NCBI RefSeq assembly: GCF_900116205.1
Contig: NZ_FOZS01000001.1
Span: 372,001 to 436,000 of the forward strand
Length of the DNA: 64,000 nucleotides
Direction of reading: 5' to 3'
Source: Halostagnicola kamekurae
GTDB lineage: Archaea > Halobacteriota > Halobacteria > Halobacteriales > Natrialbaceae
Part shown: piece after piece, positions 51,356-61,003 of the stretch
How positions within the stretch are numbered: position 1 is the stretch's first letter
Layout: each line of letters starts with the position of its first letter
Notes under the pieces: model-generated
Seen by the model: only the letters and a program-made list of their open reading frames with translations
Database searches by the model: none
What the model was told of the DNA's origin: nothing
Made by a program: the position numbers and the translations under genes

Positions 51356-52237
51356 TCAGGCGTTGACGTCCTCGATCCGCTGGCTCACGACGATGCGACC
51401 CTGGGGCGTCAGCGAGAGTCCCTCGCCGTTCTCGACGACCAGTTGCTTGTTCCGGACCGAGTTGAGGACGTTCGTCACGTAGGCCGGATCGCCGTCGAGC
51501 ATGTTCGTAAAGTCGATGTCGCCGCCCGTGGCGTGGACGCCGACGAGCACCCGTTTTTCGGGGTTGGTCAGTTCTATTTCTTCGACCTCCTCGCGGACTT
51601 CGTCGTATTCGAGCCTGAAGTATCGCGCGAGCAGGTTCACGTACTGGCTCTTTGCCGGCGCGATCTGGCTGGTCTGTGTCAGCCCCGACTCCTGGTCAGT
51701 GTGCTTGACGACCAGCGTTACCCGGTCGTCGCTGTCGCCGATCTTGTTCGTCCGGTCGATGTTCATTACCGTCGCTACGTCGATACTGAAGCCGCTGGAC
51801 TTCGTCTTGACTTCGACTTCCCTGTTTTTGATACGGAGTTTCCCCACGACGACGTTCGAGTCTTTGATTCGGCCGCCAATCCGCGCAGGGTGTTTGACGG
51901 CGACCTTCCGTCCGTTGAGCAGGCAGCGAAAGAGGATCGCGACGAACTTTTCGACCTTCTCGTCGGAGCTCTCGATGACCGCGCTCTGGGTTCCGTCGTC
52001 GGTTCGGTAACCGATCGTCGCCGTGTCTCCGAAAAACTGCTTGACGTGCTGGGGCACCGTCCCGACGTTCACGTCGATGACTTTCGACAGCGGAACCGTT
52101 TCTTTCGTCTGACCCGTCGCGAGTACGACCCGCTTTTCGGTCATGATAATCCGCCCCTCGAGGGGTTTACCCGCATTTTCACCACCGTTGCTCAAGATGA
52201 AGCGGCCGGTGATATCCGCGACGACATCCTCGTCCAT
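51356..52237 (-). CDS. cheF: Taxis protein CheF
   Basis: This 293-residue protein matches the archaeal CheF (DUF439) family, which links CheY to the archaellum motor switch. An N-terminal domain (about 1-140) is followed by a second (about 145-200) and a C-terminal winged-helix-like part containing VLVGVHATGGDIDFTNML near 233-250. It is the only chemotaxis gene in the window; archaellum and che operons must lie elsewhere. The 5' end faces a divergent gene at 52353. Confidence 0.8.
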   Translation of the reverse strand: MDEDVVADITGRFILSNGGENAGKPLEGRIIMTEKRVVLATGQTKETVPLSKVIDVNVGTVPQHVKQFFGDTATIGYRTDDGTQSAVIESSDEKVEKFVAILFRCLLNGRKVAVKHPARIGGRIKDSNVVVGKLRIKNREVEVKTKSSGFSIDVATVMNIDRTNKIGDSDDRVTLVVKHTDQESGLTQTSQIAPAKSQYVNLLARYFRLEYDEVREEVEEIELTNPEKRVLVGVHATGGDIDFTNMLDGDPAYVTNVLNSVRNKQLVVENGEGLSLTPQGRIVVSQRIEDVNA

Positions 52238-52352
52238 GGCACCTGCTACTGACTGGATTCTCTTAGCTTTTCGGACATTCTCGGCGGACGGTAGGTCGCC
52301 TCCCGGACGATCAATGACGGACTTTTTGGCGCTCGAGACCGGTTGTCGAGCT

Positions 52353-52802
52353 ATGAGTGATCCACGCGCGGAGTTTCTGGCGGGCGAACGGCCCGACGAC
52401 GTCGCCCTGTTTCTGGCCGATTCCTACGTCGAGGACGACCGCCTCGAGCAGTTCGGGGAGCCGGTCGAGGGCGGCGTATTGATCGTCGTCGACGGCGAGA
52501 GCGGTCGAAACGCGTTCAAGGCCGCGACGGGGACGGACGCGATGGCCTTCGCGAAGTCGGCGATGGCGACCGAGAGTTCGATCGACGACGACCTGACCGA
52601 CGGCGTCTGTCCCGACGCGCCGGACGCCGACGAGGCAAGCGACGGGGGCGAAACGGACCACGGCGTCCAGTTCGTGTTCTCGTTCTCCGAGGAGCAAAAC
52701 GAGGACGTCGGCGGACTGTACGCCGAGGGCGACGTCGTCCATGCGTACGCGAAGTGTAACTGCGGGACGGCGTACTCGGACCGCTGGACCGCGGACTCGT
52801 AA
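52353..52802 (+). CDS. Conserved haloarchaeal protein (DUF5807-like)
   Basis: This 149-residue acidic protein has LAGERPDDVALFLADSYVED near the start, a central GRNAFKAATGTDAMAFAKS and a C-terminal DVVHAYAKCNCGTAYSDRW with two Cys. It looks like a haloarchaeal-only family; I associate it with DUF5807 from memory and this is not certain. The ATG at 52353 is supported by GACTTTTT (52319-52326) about 27 nt upstream. Function unknown. Confidence 0.68.
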   Translation: MSDPRAEFLAGERPDDVALFLADSYVEDDRLEQFGEPVEGGVLIVVDGESGRNAFKAATGTDAMAFAKSAMATESSIDDDLTDGVCPDAPDADEASDGGETDHGVQFVFSFSEEQNEDVGGLYAEGDVVHAYAKCNCGTAYSDRWTADS

Positions 52803-52897
52803 CCAGCGCGTCGTCTCCGACCGGCTCGAGATACCGCTCGTCGCTTTCGAATCACCTCGGGGGCAGCTTTTTGCGTCTCAGCATGGTTTGACAGCCT

Positions 52898-53590
52898 ATG
52901 AGCTCCGCCGAAACGCCGTACGAGACCGGGCGTGGATTCGGTCTCTCGAGTCGCGAAGCCCGCGTGATCGGCGGTGCGAGCGCGCTGATGGCGATCAACG
53001 TCGCCCTGATGGCCGCCGTCGCCGAGACGCCGCTCGCGGCGATCAACGACACGCTGTTCCAGGTGCCGATCATCGGGGTGATCGTCTACGGTGCGGCGAT
53101 CACGGGCGGCGAACTGATCGCAGAGCGCGGCGTCGAGGGCGGCGATACGGGTATCGCGGTCGCCGGCATGGTGATACTGCAACTCGCGTTCGGCGTGTTC
53201 GGTGCGGGAATCCTTTCGTTCGTCCCATCCGACAGTCGGCTCGCGGTTCTCGGGGTGACGGCGGTCATCGTCGCAATCTTGACCGCGATCGTCTCGGGGT
53301 ACGTCTACGCGCGCTCGAAATCGTTCGACCACTGGGGATCGTACGCCACCTACTCGTTTATCGGCGGCGTGATCGCCATCGCCATTGGGACGTTCGTCGC
53401 GCCGGTCTTGCTAGTGGGCGTCGTTCTGATCTTTCTCGGATTCATCCTGCGACTCGGCTGGGAGATCTGGCGTCTCCGGGACCGCCGTGACATCTCTGTA
53501 GGGGTCCAGACCATCGGCGTCTACGTCGCCGTCGCCGGCGTCTTCGTCCACGTCCTACAGCTCGTGATCCGGTTTTTCGCTCGAGAGTAG
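52898..53590 (+). CDS. Seven-helix membrane protein, unknown
   Basis: This 230-residue protein has about seven membrane helices (about 26-48, 57-75, 86-106, 112-135, 145-160, 165-190 and 205-225) and a polar N-terminus of about 20 residues. No conserved charged or catalytic motif stands out, and I recognise no transporter family. It converges with the propeller lipoprotein gene. Confidence 0.72.
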   Translation: MSSAETPYETGRGFGLSSREARVIGGASALMAINVALMAAVAETPLAAINDTLFQVPIIGVIVYGAAITGGELIAERGVEGGDTGIAVAGMVILQLAFGVFGAGILSFVPSDSRLAVLGVTAVIVAILTAIVSGYVYARSKSFDHWGSYATYSFIGGVIAIAIGTFVAPVLLVGVVLIFLGFILRLGWEIWRLRDRRDISVGVQTIGVYVAVAGVFVHVLQLVIRFFARE

Positions 53591-53610
53591 GGTTTTTGTA
53601 CTGTCGTGTG

Positions 53611-54918
53611 TCATCCGGACAGACAGCGATCGGCGACCTCGAACGAACACTCGCCGAACGCGTAGAGAGTTCCGTGCTCCGATCCGAGAAAAACGAGGTC
53701 GGACGTGACCGCCGGGGTTCCCGTTCCGGCCTGTTGGTTGCGCCCCATCTCGGCGCGCCCGAGTTCCTCGCCCGTCGCGCTATCGACGACGAACAGGTGG
53801 CCGTACATCGTGTCGCGCTGGATCCACCCCGACACGTAGACCGCGTCGTCAGCGACGACTGGCGTGGTGACGAGGTCGACCTGGGGTTCGTCGTGTGGGC
53901 GCTCGCCTTCTTCGGGCCCGAACCGCCACGCTCGCTCGCCCGTCTCGAGTCGACGGGCCTCGAGGCCGAAGTACGAGGCGTGATAGCACAGCTCTCCGGC
54001 GACGGCGAATCCAGCGCTCGGCCAGCGGGGCTCGATCGATGCCTCCCACCGAAGCGAACGATCACGGCGGTCCAGCGCGCCGAGTACGTCCTCGTCGTCG
54101 CGGCGGAGCGCCACGAGTATCAGATCGTCGACGACGGTGGGCGTCCCGTCGACCGGTCCCTCCCAGCGCCAGCGTTCTTCGCCGCTCGTCACGTCGAGCG
54201 CGACGAGTCCGGTCCGGTCGAACGGAACGTAGACTACATCTCCAGTTCCGGCTAGCTGCCACATTCCGCTCCAGTCGTCGAACGACGTGCGCCAGCGCTC
54301 GTCGCCGGTTTCGGGATCGACTCCGTAGACGACCTCGTTCTGACCGTCCTCGTCCTGTGTACCGTACGTCCCTGCGACGACCACGTCGTCGGTAACGACG
54401 GGTGGGGCCGCGTCGGGCAATAGCTGTCCGTTGTAGAAGTTATCGACAGTCCACTGAATTTCGCCGTCGGTGGTGAGCATCGTCAATCCGACGTCGGTCT
54501 GGGTGAATAACCGATCCCCGTCGACGACCGTCGAGTCCGAGTGATCGAGGGAGTAGACCTTCTCGGTCCGGAAGAGTTCGGTCGTCCACTGGGAGTCGCC
54601 GGTCGCCGCGTCGAACGCTTCGACCCACGCCCCGCCGCGTTCGTCGTCTCGAGCCTGTCGCGAATACGTGACGTAAAGGACGCCGTCGTCGACGACAGGA
54701 GAGGGAGTGACTCCGCCGCTTCGCGCCCGCTCTTGCTGCCAGACGGTGTAAAGATCCGCCGTCGGACCGTCGGTGCTCGCGTATCCGGTGTGGGCGTTCG
54801 TGAGCGTGCGCCTGGGCCAGGAGCCGTCGGCGGTCGGGTTTTCGCTCGAGAGACACCCCGCGAGCGCACCGATTCCGGCGGTACACGCCGTGAGAACCGA
54901 TCGACGAGAGGAGGGCAT
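53611..54918 (-). CDS. PQQ-like beta-propeller lipoprotein
   Basis: This 435-residue protein has a Tat signal and lipobox (SRRSVLTACTAGIGALAGC). It then has six to eight repeats of the quinoprotein type, each with a tryptophan-docking phrase: GDSQWTTELF, GEIQWTVDNF, GDERWRTSF, GEERWRWEG, RSLRWEASI and GERAWRFG. Similar archaeal proteins are outer-surface scaffolds or assembly factors; there is no evidence of bound PQQ. It converges with the membrane gene and lies next to a DHH phosphoesterase. Confidence 0.88.
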   Translation of the reverse strand: MPSSRRSVLTACTAGIGALAGCLSSENPTADGSWPRRTLTNAHTGYASTDGPTADLYTVWQQERARSGGVTPSPVVDDGVLYVTYSRQARDDERGGAWVEAFDAATGDSQWTTELFRTEKVYSLDHSDSTVVDGDRLFTQTDVGLTMLTTDGEIQWTVDNFYNGQLLPDAAPPVVTDDVVVAGTYGTQDEDGQNEVVYGVDPETGDERWRTSFDDWSGMWQLAGTGDVVYVPFDRTGLVALDVTSGEERWRWEGPVDGTPTVVDDLILVALRRDDEDVLGALDRRDRSLRWEASIEPRWPSAGFAVAGELCYHASYFGLEARRLETGERAWRFGPEEGERPHDEPQVDLVTTPVVADDAVYVSGWIQRDTMYGHLFVVDSATGEELGRAEMGRNQQAGTGTPAVTSDLVFLGSEHGTLYAFGECSFEVADRCLSG

Positions 54919-55011
54919 TGACAGAATATTGTCACCGTCGTATCCTATAAGTTGCGGTCACATATCACGACGCTTGCGCAGTGAGAGTGAGTCCTCCCGT
55001 TTTCGGTCGTT

Positions 55012-56226
55012 TCACTCGCCCATTTCTCGTTCTTCGTCGACGACGGCACCGAACGCGTCTAGAATGACCTGTTTGGCGACCGACCCTCGAGTCGTCCAGT
55101 GATTCGCGTAGTCGAGCATGTCGTCGTAGATGTCGGGTTTACAGCCCGCGGCCTTGGGGTGGCCGCCGCCGTTTACCTTGCCGGCGACCTCGTGACAGCG
55201 GTCGAACTCGTCGGTCCCGCGGATGGAGGCCGAGCCGGCGGGTTTGACGATGATGGAGGCGTCGGCACCCTGTTCGCGCATGGCCTCGGCGACTTCGTTC
55301 TGCGAGCACCGGCCGTAGGTGATGCCGACGGTGTAGCCGCCGACTTCCCGGAGTTCCGAGCGGGAGACTGCCCGCTCGATCAGGGCTTCTTTCTCGACTC
55401 TGCGCTCGGCGATGTAGTCCTCGACCCACTCGGGGAAGTCCGCGCCGTACTCGCGGACGACCTCGACGTACTCGGCCGGATCGGTCCAGTAGGCGTAGTC
55501 CGCGAGGTCGTCGCTGCGGGGGTCTTCACGGAGCCAGAGGTCGTGATCGCGCGTGACCGCGGCCAGTTCCGCGAACTGGTCGTCGAACTCGTACTCGAGC
55601 GAGCGGTAGACGACGTCCGCGCTACACTCCTCGTCGGAGTCGCCGACGACGAGTTCCACGCCGGCGTCCCGAACCGACTGGGCGACGCCGTCGTCCCACT
55701 GGTGGTGGTCGTACCACTCGACGCTGCTCGCGGTCTCGACGGCCGCCTCGAGTTCGTCCGCGACGTACTCGTAGCGGTCCGGACACAGGTCACAGACGTA
55801 GAGGTCGATGCCGTCGACGCCGTGGTCGGCGACCTGCTGGAGCGAGTCCTCGAGGTCGTGGGGGCTGCCCGGAACCAGCGCGACGCTGTGTGGCGTCGGT
55901 TCGGGCTCCTCGAGGAGGTCGTCCTCTGTGTCGGAGTCAGTCTCGCTATCGGCTGCTCTCTCGGCGTCCTCGCTTGCGTCGCCGCCTTCGTCGGGCTCCG
56001 GCACGTTCTGTACGTCGCCGTACATCTCGCGCAACAGCGCGACGCAGGCCAGGCCGTCGGCGTCGGGATCGGCGACCACGGCGACCTCCGCGCCCTCGAG
56101 GGCGGATTTGGCTTCCTGTTCCTCGAGATCTTCCTCGAGGCTGTCGGGCATGAAGAATCCCGTCCCCGGCAGGACGGACTTGCGGGCGAGAGACAGCTCG
56201 CCGCTCTCGATGAGTTCTTCGTACAT
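55012..56226 (-). CDS. DHH family phosphoesterase (RecJ-like)
   Basis: This 404-residue protein has the DHH pattern: VVADPDADGLACV near 45-57, DHH in YDHHQW near 170 and the DHHA1 motif GGGHPKAAG near 352-360. An acidic insert (about 75-110) separates the first motifs. Archaeal DHH proteins include RecJ-like exonucleases and GAN, a partner of GINS in replication. The start at 56226 (MYEELIESGELS) is preferred over 56304. Metal-dependent hydrolysis of nucleic acid ends or small phosphates is likely. Confidence 0.83.
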   Translation of the reverse strand: MYEELIESGELSLARKSVLPGTGFFMPDSLEEDLEEQEAKSALEGAEVAVVADPDADGLACVALLREMYGDVQNVPEPDEGGDASEDAERAADSETDSDTEDDLLEEPEPTPHSVALVPGSPHDLEDSLQQVADHGVDGIDLYVCDLCPDRYEYVADELEAAVETASSVEWYDHHQWDDGVAQSVRDAGVELVVGDSDEECSADVVYRSLEYEFDDQFAELAAVTRDHDLWLREDPRSDDLADYAYWTDPAEYVEVVREYGADFPEWVEDYIAERRVEKEALIERAVSRSELREVGGYTVGITYGRCSQNEVAEAMREQGADASIIVKPAGSASIRGTDEFDRCHEVAGKVNGGGHPKAAGCKPDIYDDMLDYANHWTTRGSVAKQVILDAFGAVVDEEREMGE

Positions 56227-56365
56227 ACAGTCCGTTCCGGGGTGCCATCGGAAGAACCCGCCGGTATCATCGCCCGTGCGGTCCGGTGCCCTCTCACGCG
56301 TCAATTCGTCTCCGAGCGGTTTCGGTGTCTGCGGTAGCGTTCAGGCCCCATTCAAGCCGAATTGT

Positions 56366-56383
56366 GTAACCGAAGATGGTTAC
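56366..56383 (+). promoter_or_regulatory. Inverted repeat upstream of tupA
   Basis: GTAACC-GAAGAT-GGTTAC (56366-56383) is a perfect 6-bp inverted repeat about 75 bp before the tupA ATG. The ModE-like gene at the operon end makes it a candidate operator for tungstate- or molybdate-dependent control. Confidence 0.5.
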
Positions 56384-56458
56384 GGTGCGGGAAAGACGAC
56401 ACGCAAACCCATTTCTCCGACCGAAACGTCTATGGGCGCTCCCATCACCGTTATTTCC

Positions 56459-57475
56459 ATGCAGATACCACGCCGGTCGCTTCTCGCGGGGATCGGGATC
56501 GGCGCGGCGTCGGCCGGCTGTCTCGGCCGGGACCGCTCGGCGTCGGACGGCCCGTCGGGGACGCTCACCGTCGCGGTCACCACGAGCACGTACGACTCCG
56601 GCCTCGTCGACGAACTCCACGCCGCCTTCGAGTCGGAGTACGGCGTGACCGCTCGAGCGGTCGCCGCGGGGACGGGCGAGGCCATCGCCGCCGGCGAACG
56701 GGGCGACGTCGACGCCGTCATGGCCCACGCCCGCCCGCTTGAGGACGCGTTCATCCGGTCCGGAAACGGCATCAACCGTCGCGATTTCGCGGTGGGGGAC
56801 TTTGTCGTCGCCGGGCCGGCGGACGACCCTGCGGGGATCGCCGATATCGAAGACGCGGCGACGGCGTTCGATCGAATCGCCGCCGCGGAGGCGTCGTTTT
56901 TCTCCCGGGGGGACGACTCCGGTACGCACGTCAAAGAGCGGGAAATATGGGACGAAGCCGGCGTCGAACCCGGCGGGGAGTGGTACCGCGAAACCGGCCA
57001 GGGAATGGGCAATACGCTCGTGCAGGCGAACCAGCGCGACGCGTACCTGCTCACCGTTCGCGCCAACTACATCGACATGCGCGATCGGCTCGGGCTCGAG
57101 CGCTTCGTCGACGGCCCGGTCACCGGCGGCGATCCGATGCTCGATAACCCCTACGGCGTCATCGCGGTCAACCCGGCGAGCGAACCGAGCGTCGCCTACG
57201 AACTGGCGATGTACTACATCGGATTCCTGACCGGAACGCGGGGCCAGGAGCTAATCGAGGGGTACACCATCGACGGCGAACCGCTGTTTTACCCCAGCGC
57301 ACTGTCTGAATCGCCGGATTTCGAGCAGTACACGCCGGGGAAATCGACCGGCGCGAACGGGACCGGCGGCGAGGCGAAACGGAGCGACGAGATGGAAACG
57401 AGTAACGAGTCGGGGACGAGCGACGGGGCAGAGACGAACAACGGGTCGGTACCGAACGGCGGGGCGGGATCGTGA
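56459..57475 (+). CDS. tupA: Tungstate/molybdate ABC substrate-binding protein
   Basis: This 338-residue lipoprotein starts with a Tat signal ([19 protein letters not shown]). Residues 33-285 match the TupA/WtpA binding fold, including [15 protein letters not shown] near 35-49, [12 protein letters not shown] near 88 and [10 protein letters not shown] near 152. It would capture tungstate, or related oxyanions, outside the cell. A low-complexity Ser/Gly/Asn/Glu tail (about 290-338) carries N-x-S/T sequons. An alternative start at 56432 is in frame. It overlaps the permease (57472-57475). Confidence 0.88.
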   Translation: MQIPRRSLLAGIGIGAASAGCLGRDRSASDGPSGTLTVAVTTSTYDSGLVDELHAAFESEYGVTARAVAAGTGEAIAAGERGDVDAVMAHARPLEDAFIRSGNGINRRDFAVGDFVVAGPADDPAGIADIEDAATAFDRIAAAEASFFSRGDDSGTHVKEREIWDEAGVEPGGEWYRETGQGMGNTLVQANQRDAYLLTVRANYIDMRDRLGLERFVDGPVTGGDPMLDNPYGVIAVNPASEPSVAYELAMYYIGFLTGTRGQELIEGYTIDGEPLFYPSALSESPDFEQYTPGKSTGANGTGGEAKRSDEMETSNESGTSDGAETNNGSVPNGGAGS

Positions 57476-58182
57476 CTACCGGCGCTGCGCTCGCTTTTCC
57501 GGGCGAGTTCCCCTTTGAGTGGCTCTACGTCAGGAGCATCATTGAGCTGTCGCTGTACGTGAGCCTCACCGCCGTCGCGATCAGCACGTTCGTGAGCGTC
57601 CCGATCGCGCTGTTGGTCGGCTTTCGGGACTTCCGCGGCAAGCATCTCTTGACCTCGATCATCACTACTGGCATGGGTTTTCCCAGCGTCGTCGTCGGTC
57701 TCGTCGTGCTCTTTACGGTCTCGAACGACGGGCCGCTCGGCCCGCTCGAGCTGGTCTACACGCCGGAGGCGATGATCCTCTCCCAGATCGTCCTCGCCGT
57801 CCCGGTCATCACGGGCGTGAGCCTGGCCGCGGTCTCGAGCGTCGAACAGCAGGTTAGAGACGCCGCGTTCGCGATGGGCGCGACGCGGGTCGACGTCGCC
57901 CTCGTGACGATCAAGGAAGCCCGATACGGGCTCGCGACCGCCGTCCTCGCGGGCTTTGGCCGCGCGATCAGCGAGGTCGGCGGCGTTCTCATGGTCGGCG
58001 GGAATATCGCGGGCGCTGACGGCGAATCGGTGACCAGAACGCTGACGACGGCGATTCAACTCGAGGCCAGACAGGGCCGCTTCGAGACGGCGATGGTCCT
58101 CGGCGCGCTCCTCGTCGCGCTCGTCTTGGTCGTGAATGCGCTCGTCGTTCGACTCGGTAGCGACGACGGGGGATACCGATGA
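57472..58182 (+). CDS. tupB: Tungstate-type ABC permease
   Basis: This 236-residue permease has about five or six helices and the family EAA-like loop ([20 protein letters not shown] near 126-145) that contacts the ATPase. The start is a GTG at 57472 overlapping the stop of tupA (GTGA). It ends in an ATGA overlap with the ATPase gene. TupB versus ModB is assigned by the neighbouring TupA-like protein. Confidence 0.88.
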   Translation: MTTGAALAFPGEFPFEWLYVRSIIELSLYVSLTAVAISTFVSVPIALLVGFRDFRGKHLLTSIITTGMGFPSVVVGLVVLFTVSNDGPLGPLELVYTPEAMILSQIVLAVPVITGVSLAAVSSVEQQVRDAAFAMGATRVDVALVTIKEARYGLATAVLAGFGRAISEVGGVLMVGGNIAGADGESVTRTLTTAIQLEARQGRFETAMVLGALLVALVLVVNALVVRLGSDDGGYR

Positions 58183-58946
58183 CGCTTCGAGCCGCCGGAC
58201 TCGAGCACGGCTACGGAGACGAGACGACCCTCGAGGACGTGTCGCTCACCGTTTCGCCGGGAGAGGTCGTCGCCATCATCGGTCCCTCCGGCGTCGGCAA
58301 GACCACGCTCTTGCGGTTGCTTGCCCTGTTCGAACCGCCGCGTGCGGGCTCGCTCGAGTACGACGGCACCGACGTCTGGGGGGTCTCGAGCCAGCGGCGA
58401 CTCGCGTGTCGTCGCCGTATCGGCATGGTGTTTCAGGAGGCCGGCCTCTTCGACGCGAGCGTCCGGCGAAACGCCGAGTACGGTGTCCACGTTCGGCGGT
58501 CGTGGGGCGAGCGGCTCCGCCGCGAGTTCGCGGACCTCGTCGGACTGCGAAACGGGAACAGCGTCGCGATGGAGGCCCTCGAGACCGTCGGGCTTGCGGA
58601 CAAACTCGAGCAACACGCGGGCTCGCTCTCGGGCGGCGAAGCCCAGCGGGTGGCGTTCGCTCGAGCGCTGGCGTACGACCCCGACTTTCTCCTGCTCGAC
58701 GAACCGACCTCGGATCTCGACCCCCGAAACACCGCGGTGATCGAGGACGCCGTTCGCGAGGCCGGCGACCGCGACATCGGAGTCGCCGTCGCCACCCACG
58801 ACATGAATCAAGCCCGGCGAATCGCCGATCGGGTCGCGGTGATCCTCGACGACGGCATCACCGAAGCCGGTGAGACCGAACGGATCTTCGAGCGCCCCGA
58901 GGACGAACGGACACGGAAATTCATCGATGGGGAGTTGATCTACTGA
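58179..58946 (+). CDS. tupC: Tungstate-type ABC ATP-binding protein
   Basis: This 255-residue ABC ATPase has Walker [11 protein letters not shown] near 34-43, signature LSGGEAQRV near 149-157, Walker [13 protein letters not shown] near 169-180 and a switch His near 207. It powers the permease upstream. Its stop overlaps the start of a 37-codon bridge ORF (TGATG), which in turn overlaps the ModE-like gene. Confidence 0.92.
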   Translation: MTLRAAGLEHGYGDETTLEDVSLTVSPGEVVAIIGPSGVGKTTLLRLLALFEPPRAGSLEYDGTDVWGVSSQRRLACRRRIGMVFQEAGLFDASVRRNAEYGVHVRRSWGERLRREFADLVGLRNGNSVAMEALETVGLADKLEQHAGSLSGGEAQRVAFARALAYDPDFLLLDEPTSDLDPRNTAVIEDAVREAGDRDIGVAVATHDMNQARRIADRVAVILDDGITEAGETERIFERPEDERTRKFIDGELIY

Positions 58947-59059
58947 TGGGGCGCACCGAGCGACCGATGCGACGCACCGTGCTACTGACGAGGCCTACCG
59001 AGCTACCGATGCGACGTACAGACCTAGCAATGGGACGACACGAGGTGAACACTGAATGA
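58946..59059 (+). CDS. 37-residue bridge ORF between tupC and ModE-like gene
   Basis: This frame starts inside the tupC stop (TGATG at 58944-58948) and ends in ATGA with the ModE-like start (59056-59059). It encodes [17 protein letters not shown] followed by TELPMRRTDLAMGRHEVNTE. The DNA holds a 23-bp imperfect direct repeat (58955-58977 and 58997-59019, period 42), giving the repeated phrase PMRRT. It is basic, unlike its acidic neighbours. It may be a real microprotein, a ribosome-relay ORF or chance. Confidence 0.4.
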   Translation: MGRTERPMRRTVLLTRPTELPMRRTDLAMGRHEVNTE

Positions 59060-59814
59060 CACTCGAGAAGGGCTATCGGACGGAACTGTCGGTCGATGGG
59101 ATCACGATCGACCGACGGGATATCGAGATGCTCGAGGCGATCGACCGACACGGCTCGATGCACGCCGCCGCGGACGCCCTCGGGCGATCGTACGCCCGAC
59201 TTCAGCAGCGAATCGTCGAACTCGAGGCGGCCGTCGGCGACCTCACGGAACGCCGGCGCGGGGGCAAAGGCGGCGGCGGCACCGAACTCACGGAGACGGC
59301 CCTGGAGCTGCGCCGGCGCTTCGAGCGCCACCAGACGGAACTCGACGGCGTCGCCCGCGCGACCGAATCGGTGTTCGCGGGGACAGTTTGCGAGCGGACG
59401 GGAACGCTCGGCACCGTCGAGACCGAAGCAGGGCCCATGGTGGCGCTCGTTCCGGCGGGCGCGACCACCGTCCAGATCGGCGTTCGTTCGGATGCGGTCG
59501 TCCTCGCGGACCCGGACGCGTCGCCGGAACGCGACGTCACGAGTTTCCGCAATCAGTTCATCGGGACGGTTTCGTCGGTCGACTCGAGCGACGGCGTCGC
59601 GCGGGTGACCCTCGAACTCGAGCGAGTCGGCGAACCGCCGGCCGGCCCCGAGTCAACCGACGATCTCGAACTCGAGACGCTCGTCACTCGGGAGAGCGCC
59701 GATTCGCTGGGGATCGAGACCGGGAAGACGCTCCGCGCGTCGTTCAAAGCGACGGCCGCCCGCGCTATTCCGACGGCCGACGCTCCGTCTGCGGACGATC
59801 ACGATTCGTCGTAG
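59056..59814 (+). CDS. ModE/TunR-type winged-helix regulator with TOBE domain
   Basis: This 252-residue protein has a ModE N-terminal winged helix (about 15-85; DRHGSMHAAADALGRSYARL) and a C-terminal TOBE-like oxyanion-binding region (about 105-240). It is expected to bind tungstate or molybdate and control the tup operon in which it lies, making an autoregulatory loop. It follows tupC after the bridge ORF. A single TOBE pair is visible; which oxyanion it binds cannot be told. Confidence 0.85.
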   Translation: MTLEKGYRTELSVDGITIDRRDIEMLEAIDRHGSMHAAADALGRSYARLQQRIVELEAAVGDLTERRRGGKGGGGTELTETALELRRRFERHQTELDGVARATESVFAGTVCERTGTLGTVETEAGPMVALVPAGATTVQIGVRSDAVVLADPDASPERDVTSFRNQFIGTVSSVDSSDGVARVTLELERVGEPPAGPESTDDLELETLVTRESADSLGIETGKTLRASFKATAARAIPTADAPSADDHDSS

Positions 59815-59831
59815 TTTGACCCGATCGCGTT

Positions 59832-60311
59832 TCAGGCGCTGATCGAGTCGCTCTCGGCCGACTCGGCGCTCGAGTCTCCCTCCGCGACCGGCTGGAGCTG
59901 TCTGACCGTCAGGACGGGAACGGGCGAGGTTCGAACCACTCGTTCGGCGACGCTGCCGAGCAGCAGGCGGTTCTCGCCGTGGCGGCCCCGCGTTCCAGTC
60001 ACGACCAGGTCGGCGTCGATGTCGCGCGCGTACGAACAGATTTCGTGAGCGGGTCGGCCCTCTCGAACCTCGGTCGTGAGATTGAGGCTCGCCCGCTCTT
60101 CGACGGTCGCGAGCGCGGCGTCGGCGTGGGTCTCGAGGGCCGTCTCGAGTTCCTCGCGGAGCTGTTCGGGCGAGGCGTCGACTTCGCCCGCGTCGATGAC
60201 CGACAGGGCGTAGACCGTCGCGTCGAAGCGGTTCGCGAGGTCGAGCCCGACGTCGACGGCGCGTTTCACGCTCTCGGAGCCGTCAGTTGCGACGACGACC
60301 GTTTCGAACAT
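59832..60311 (-). CDS. Universal stress protein (UspA family)
   Basis: This 159-residue UspA fold protein has VVATDGSESVKRAVD near 5-19 and the nucleotide-binding GTRGRHGENRLLLGSVAERVV near 113-133 (G-2x-G-9x-GS). This ATP-binding motif is intact. It has an acidic C-terminal tail. It is divergent from a second Usp gene at 60477. Confidence 0.92.
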   Translation of the reverse strand: MFETVVVATDGSESVKRAVDVGLDLANRFDATVYALSVIDAGEVDASPEQLREELETALETHADAALATVEERASLNLTTEVREGRPAHEICSYARDIDADLVVTGTRGRHGENRLLLGSVAERVVRTSPVPVLTVRQLQPVAEGDSSAESAESDSISA

Positions 60312-60476
60312 ACGGAGACGTTACGGTCGAACCGATATAAACGTACACCAGCGCACCGACGGACGAACCGTCGCGCCAGCGGGATAGAGCTAACCGGGTG
60401 CGAATAGAAAGTGGCTCGGAGTCGATCGACCGTGAACAGGAGGTGCCTTTTTGAACGCCGGGTACAACTCTCGAGT

Positions 60477-60935
60477 ATGGACGCCAGCGATCCCGTCACC
60501 GTCGATACCGTTCTGGCACCGGTCGACGGCAGTGTCGAGTCGGCAACCGCCTCCGAGTACGCCGTCGCCGTCGCCGAGCGCTACGACGCGTCCGTTCACA
60601 CGCTGTACGTTCTGGGACGCGGCGTGATCCGCGGGATGGACGCCGGAACCGTCGACGAGTCAGATATCGCCGAGAGCACGCAGGAGTTCCTCGCGGACAT
60701 CGACCAGCTCGCTGCCGACGCCGATATCGAACACTCGCAGTCTATAACCCACGGCTTTTCACAGACCCAGAAGACTCGCCACCCCGGAAGCGCCGTCCTC
60801 GACGCTGCCGACGCGATCGGTGCGGACTTCATCGTCCTCCCGCGCGAATCGGTTACCGATTCGGACGCGGACGTCCTCGAGAAGGCCGCGGAGTACGTCC
60901 TCGCGTACGCGAGCCAGCCCGTGCTATCCGTGTGA
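60477..60935 (+). CDS. UspA family protein with degenerate ATP motif
   Basis: This 152-residue UspA-like protein starts VTVDTVLAPVDGSVESATA. In contrast to its divergent neighbour it lacks the glycine-rich ATP motif at the C-terminal end (it has FIVLPRESVTDSDADVLEKA), so it probably does not bind ATP the usual way. The ATG at 60477 is preceded by CCTTTTTGA about 27 nt upstream. Its role is unknown. Confidence 0.82.
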   Translation: MDASDPVTVDTVLAPVDGSVESATASEYAVAVAERYDASVHTLYVLGRGVIRGMDAGTVDESDIAESTQEFLADIDQLAADADIEHSQSITHGFSQTQKTRHPGSAVLDAADAIGADFIVLPRESVTDSDADVLEKAAEYVLAYASQPVLSV

Positions 60936-61003
60936 GCCAGTTTCTTGGCCTGTCGTTTGAGTCGTCTTCCCGCGAGAACAGTATCGCCCTCGAGTGAATC
61001 CGC

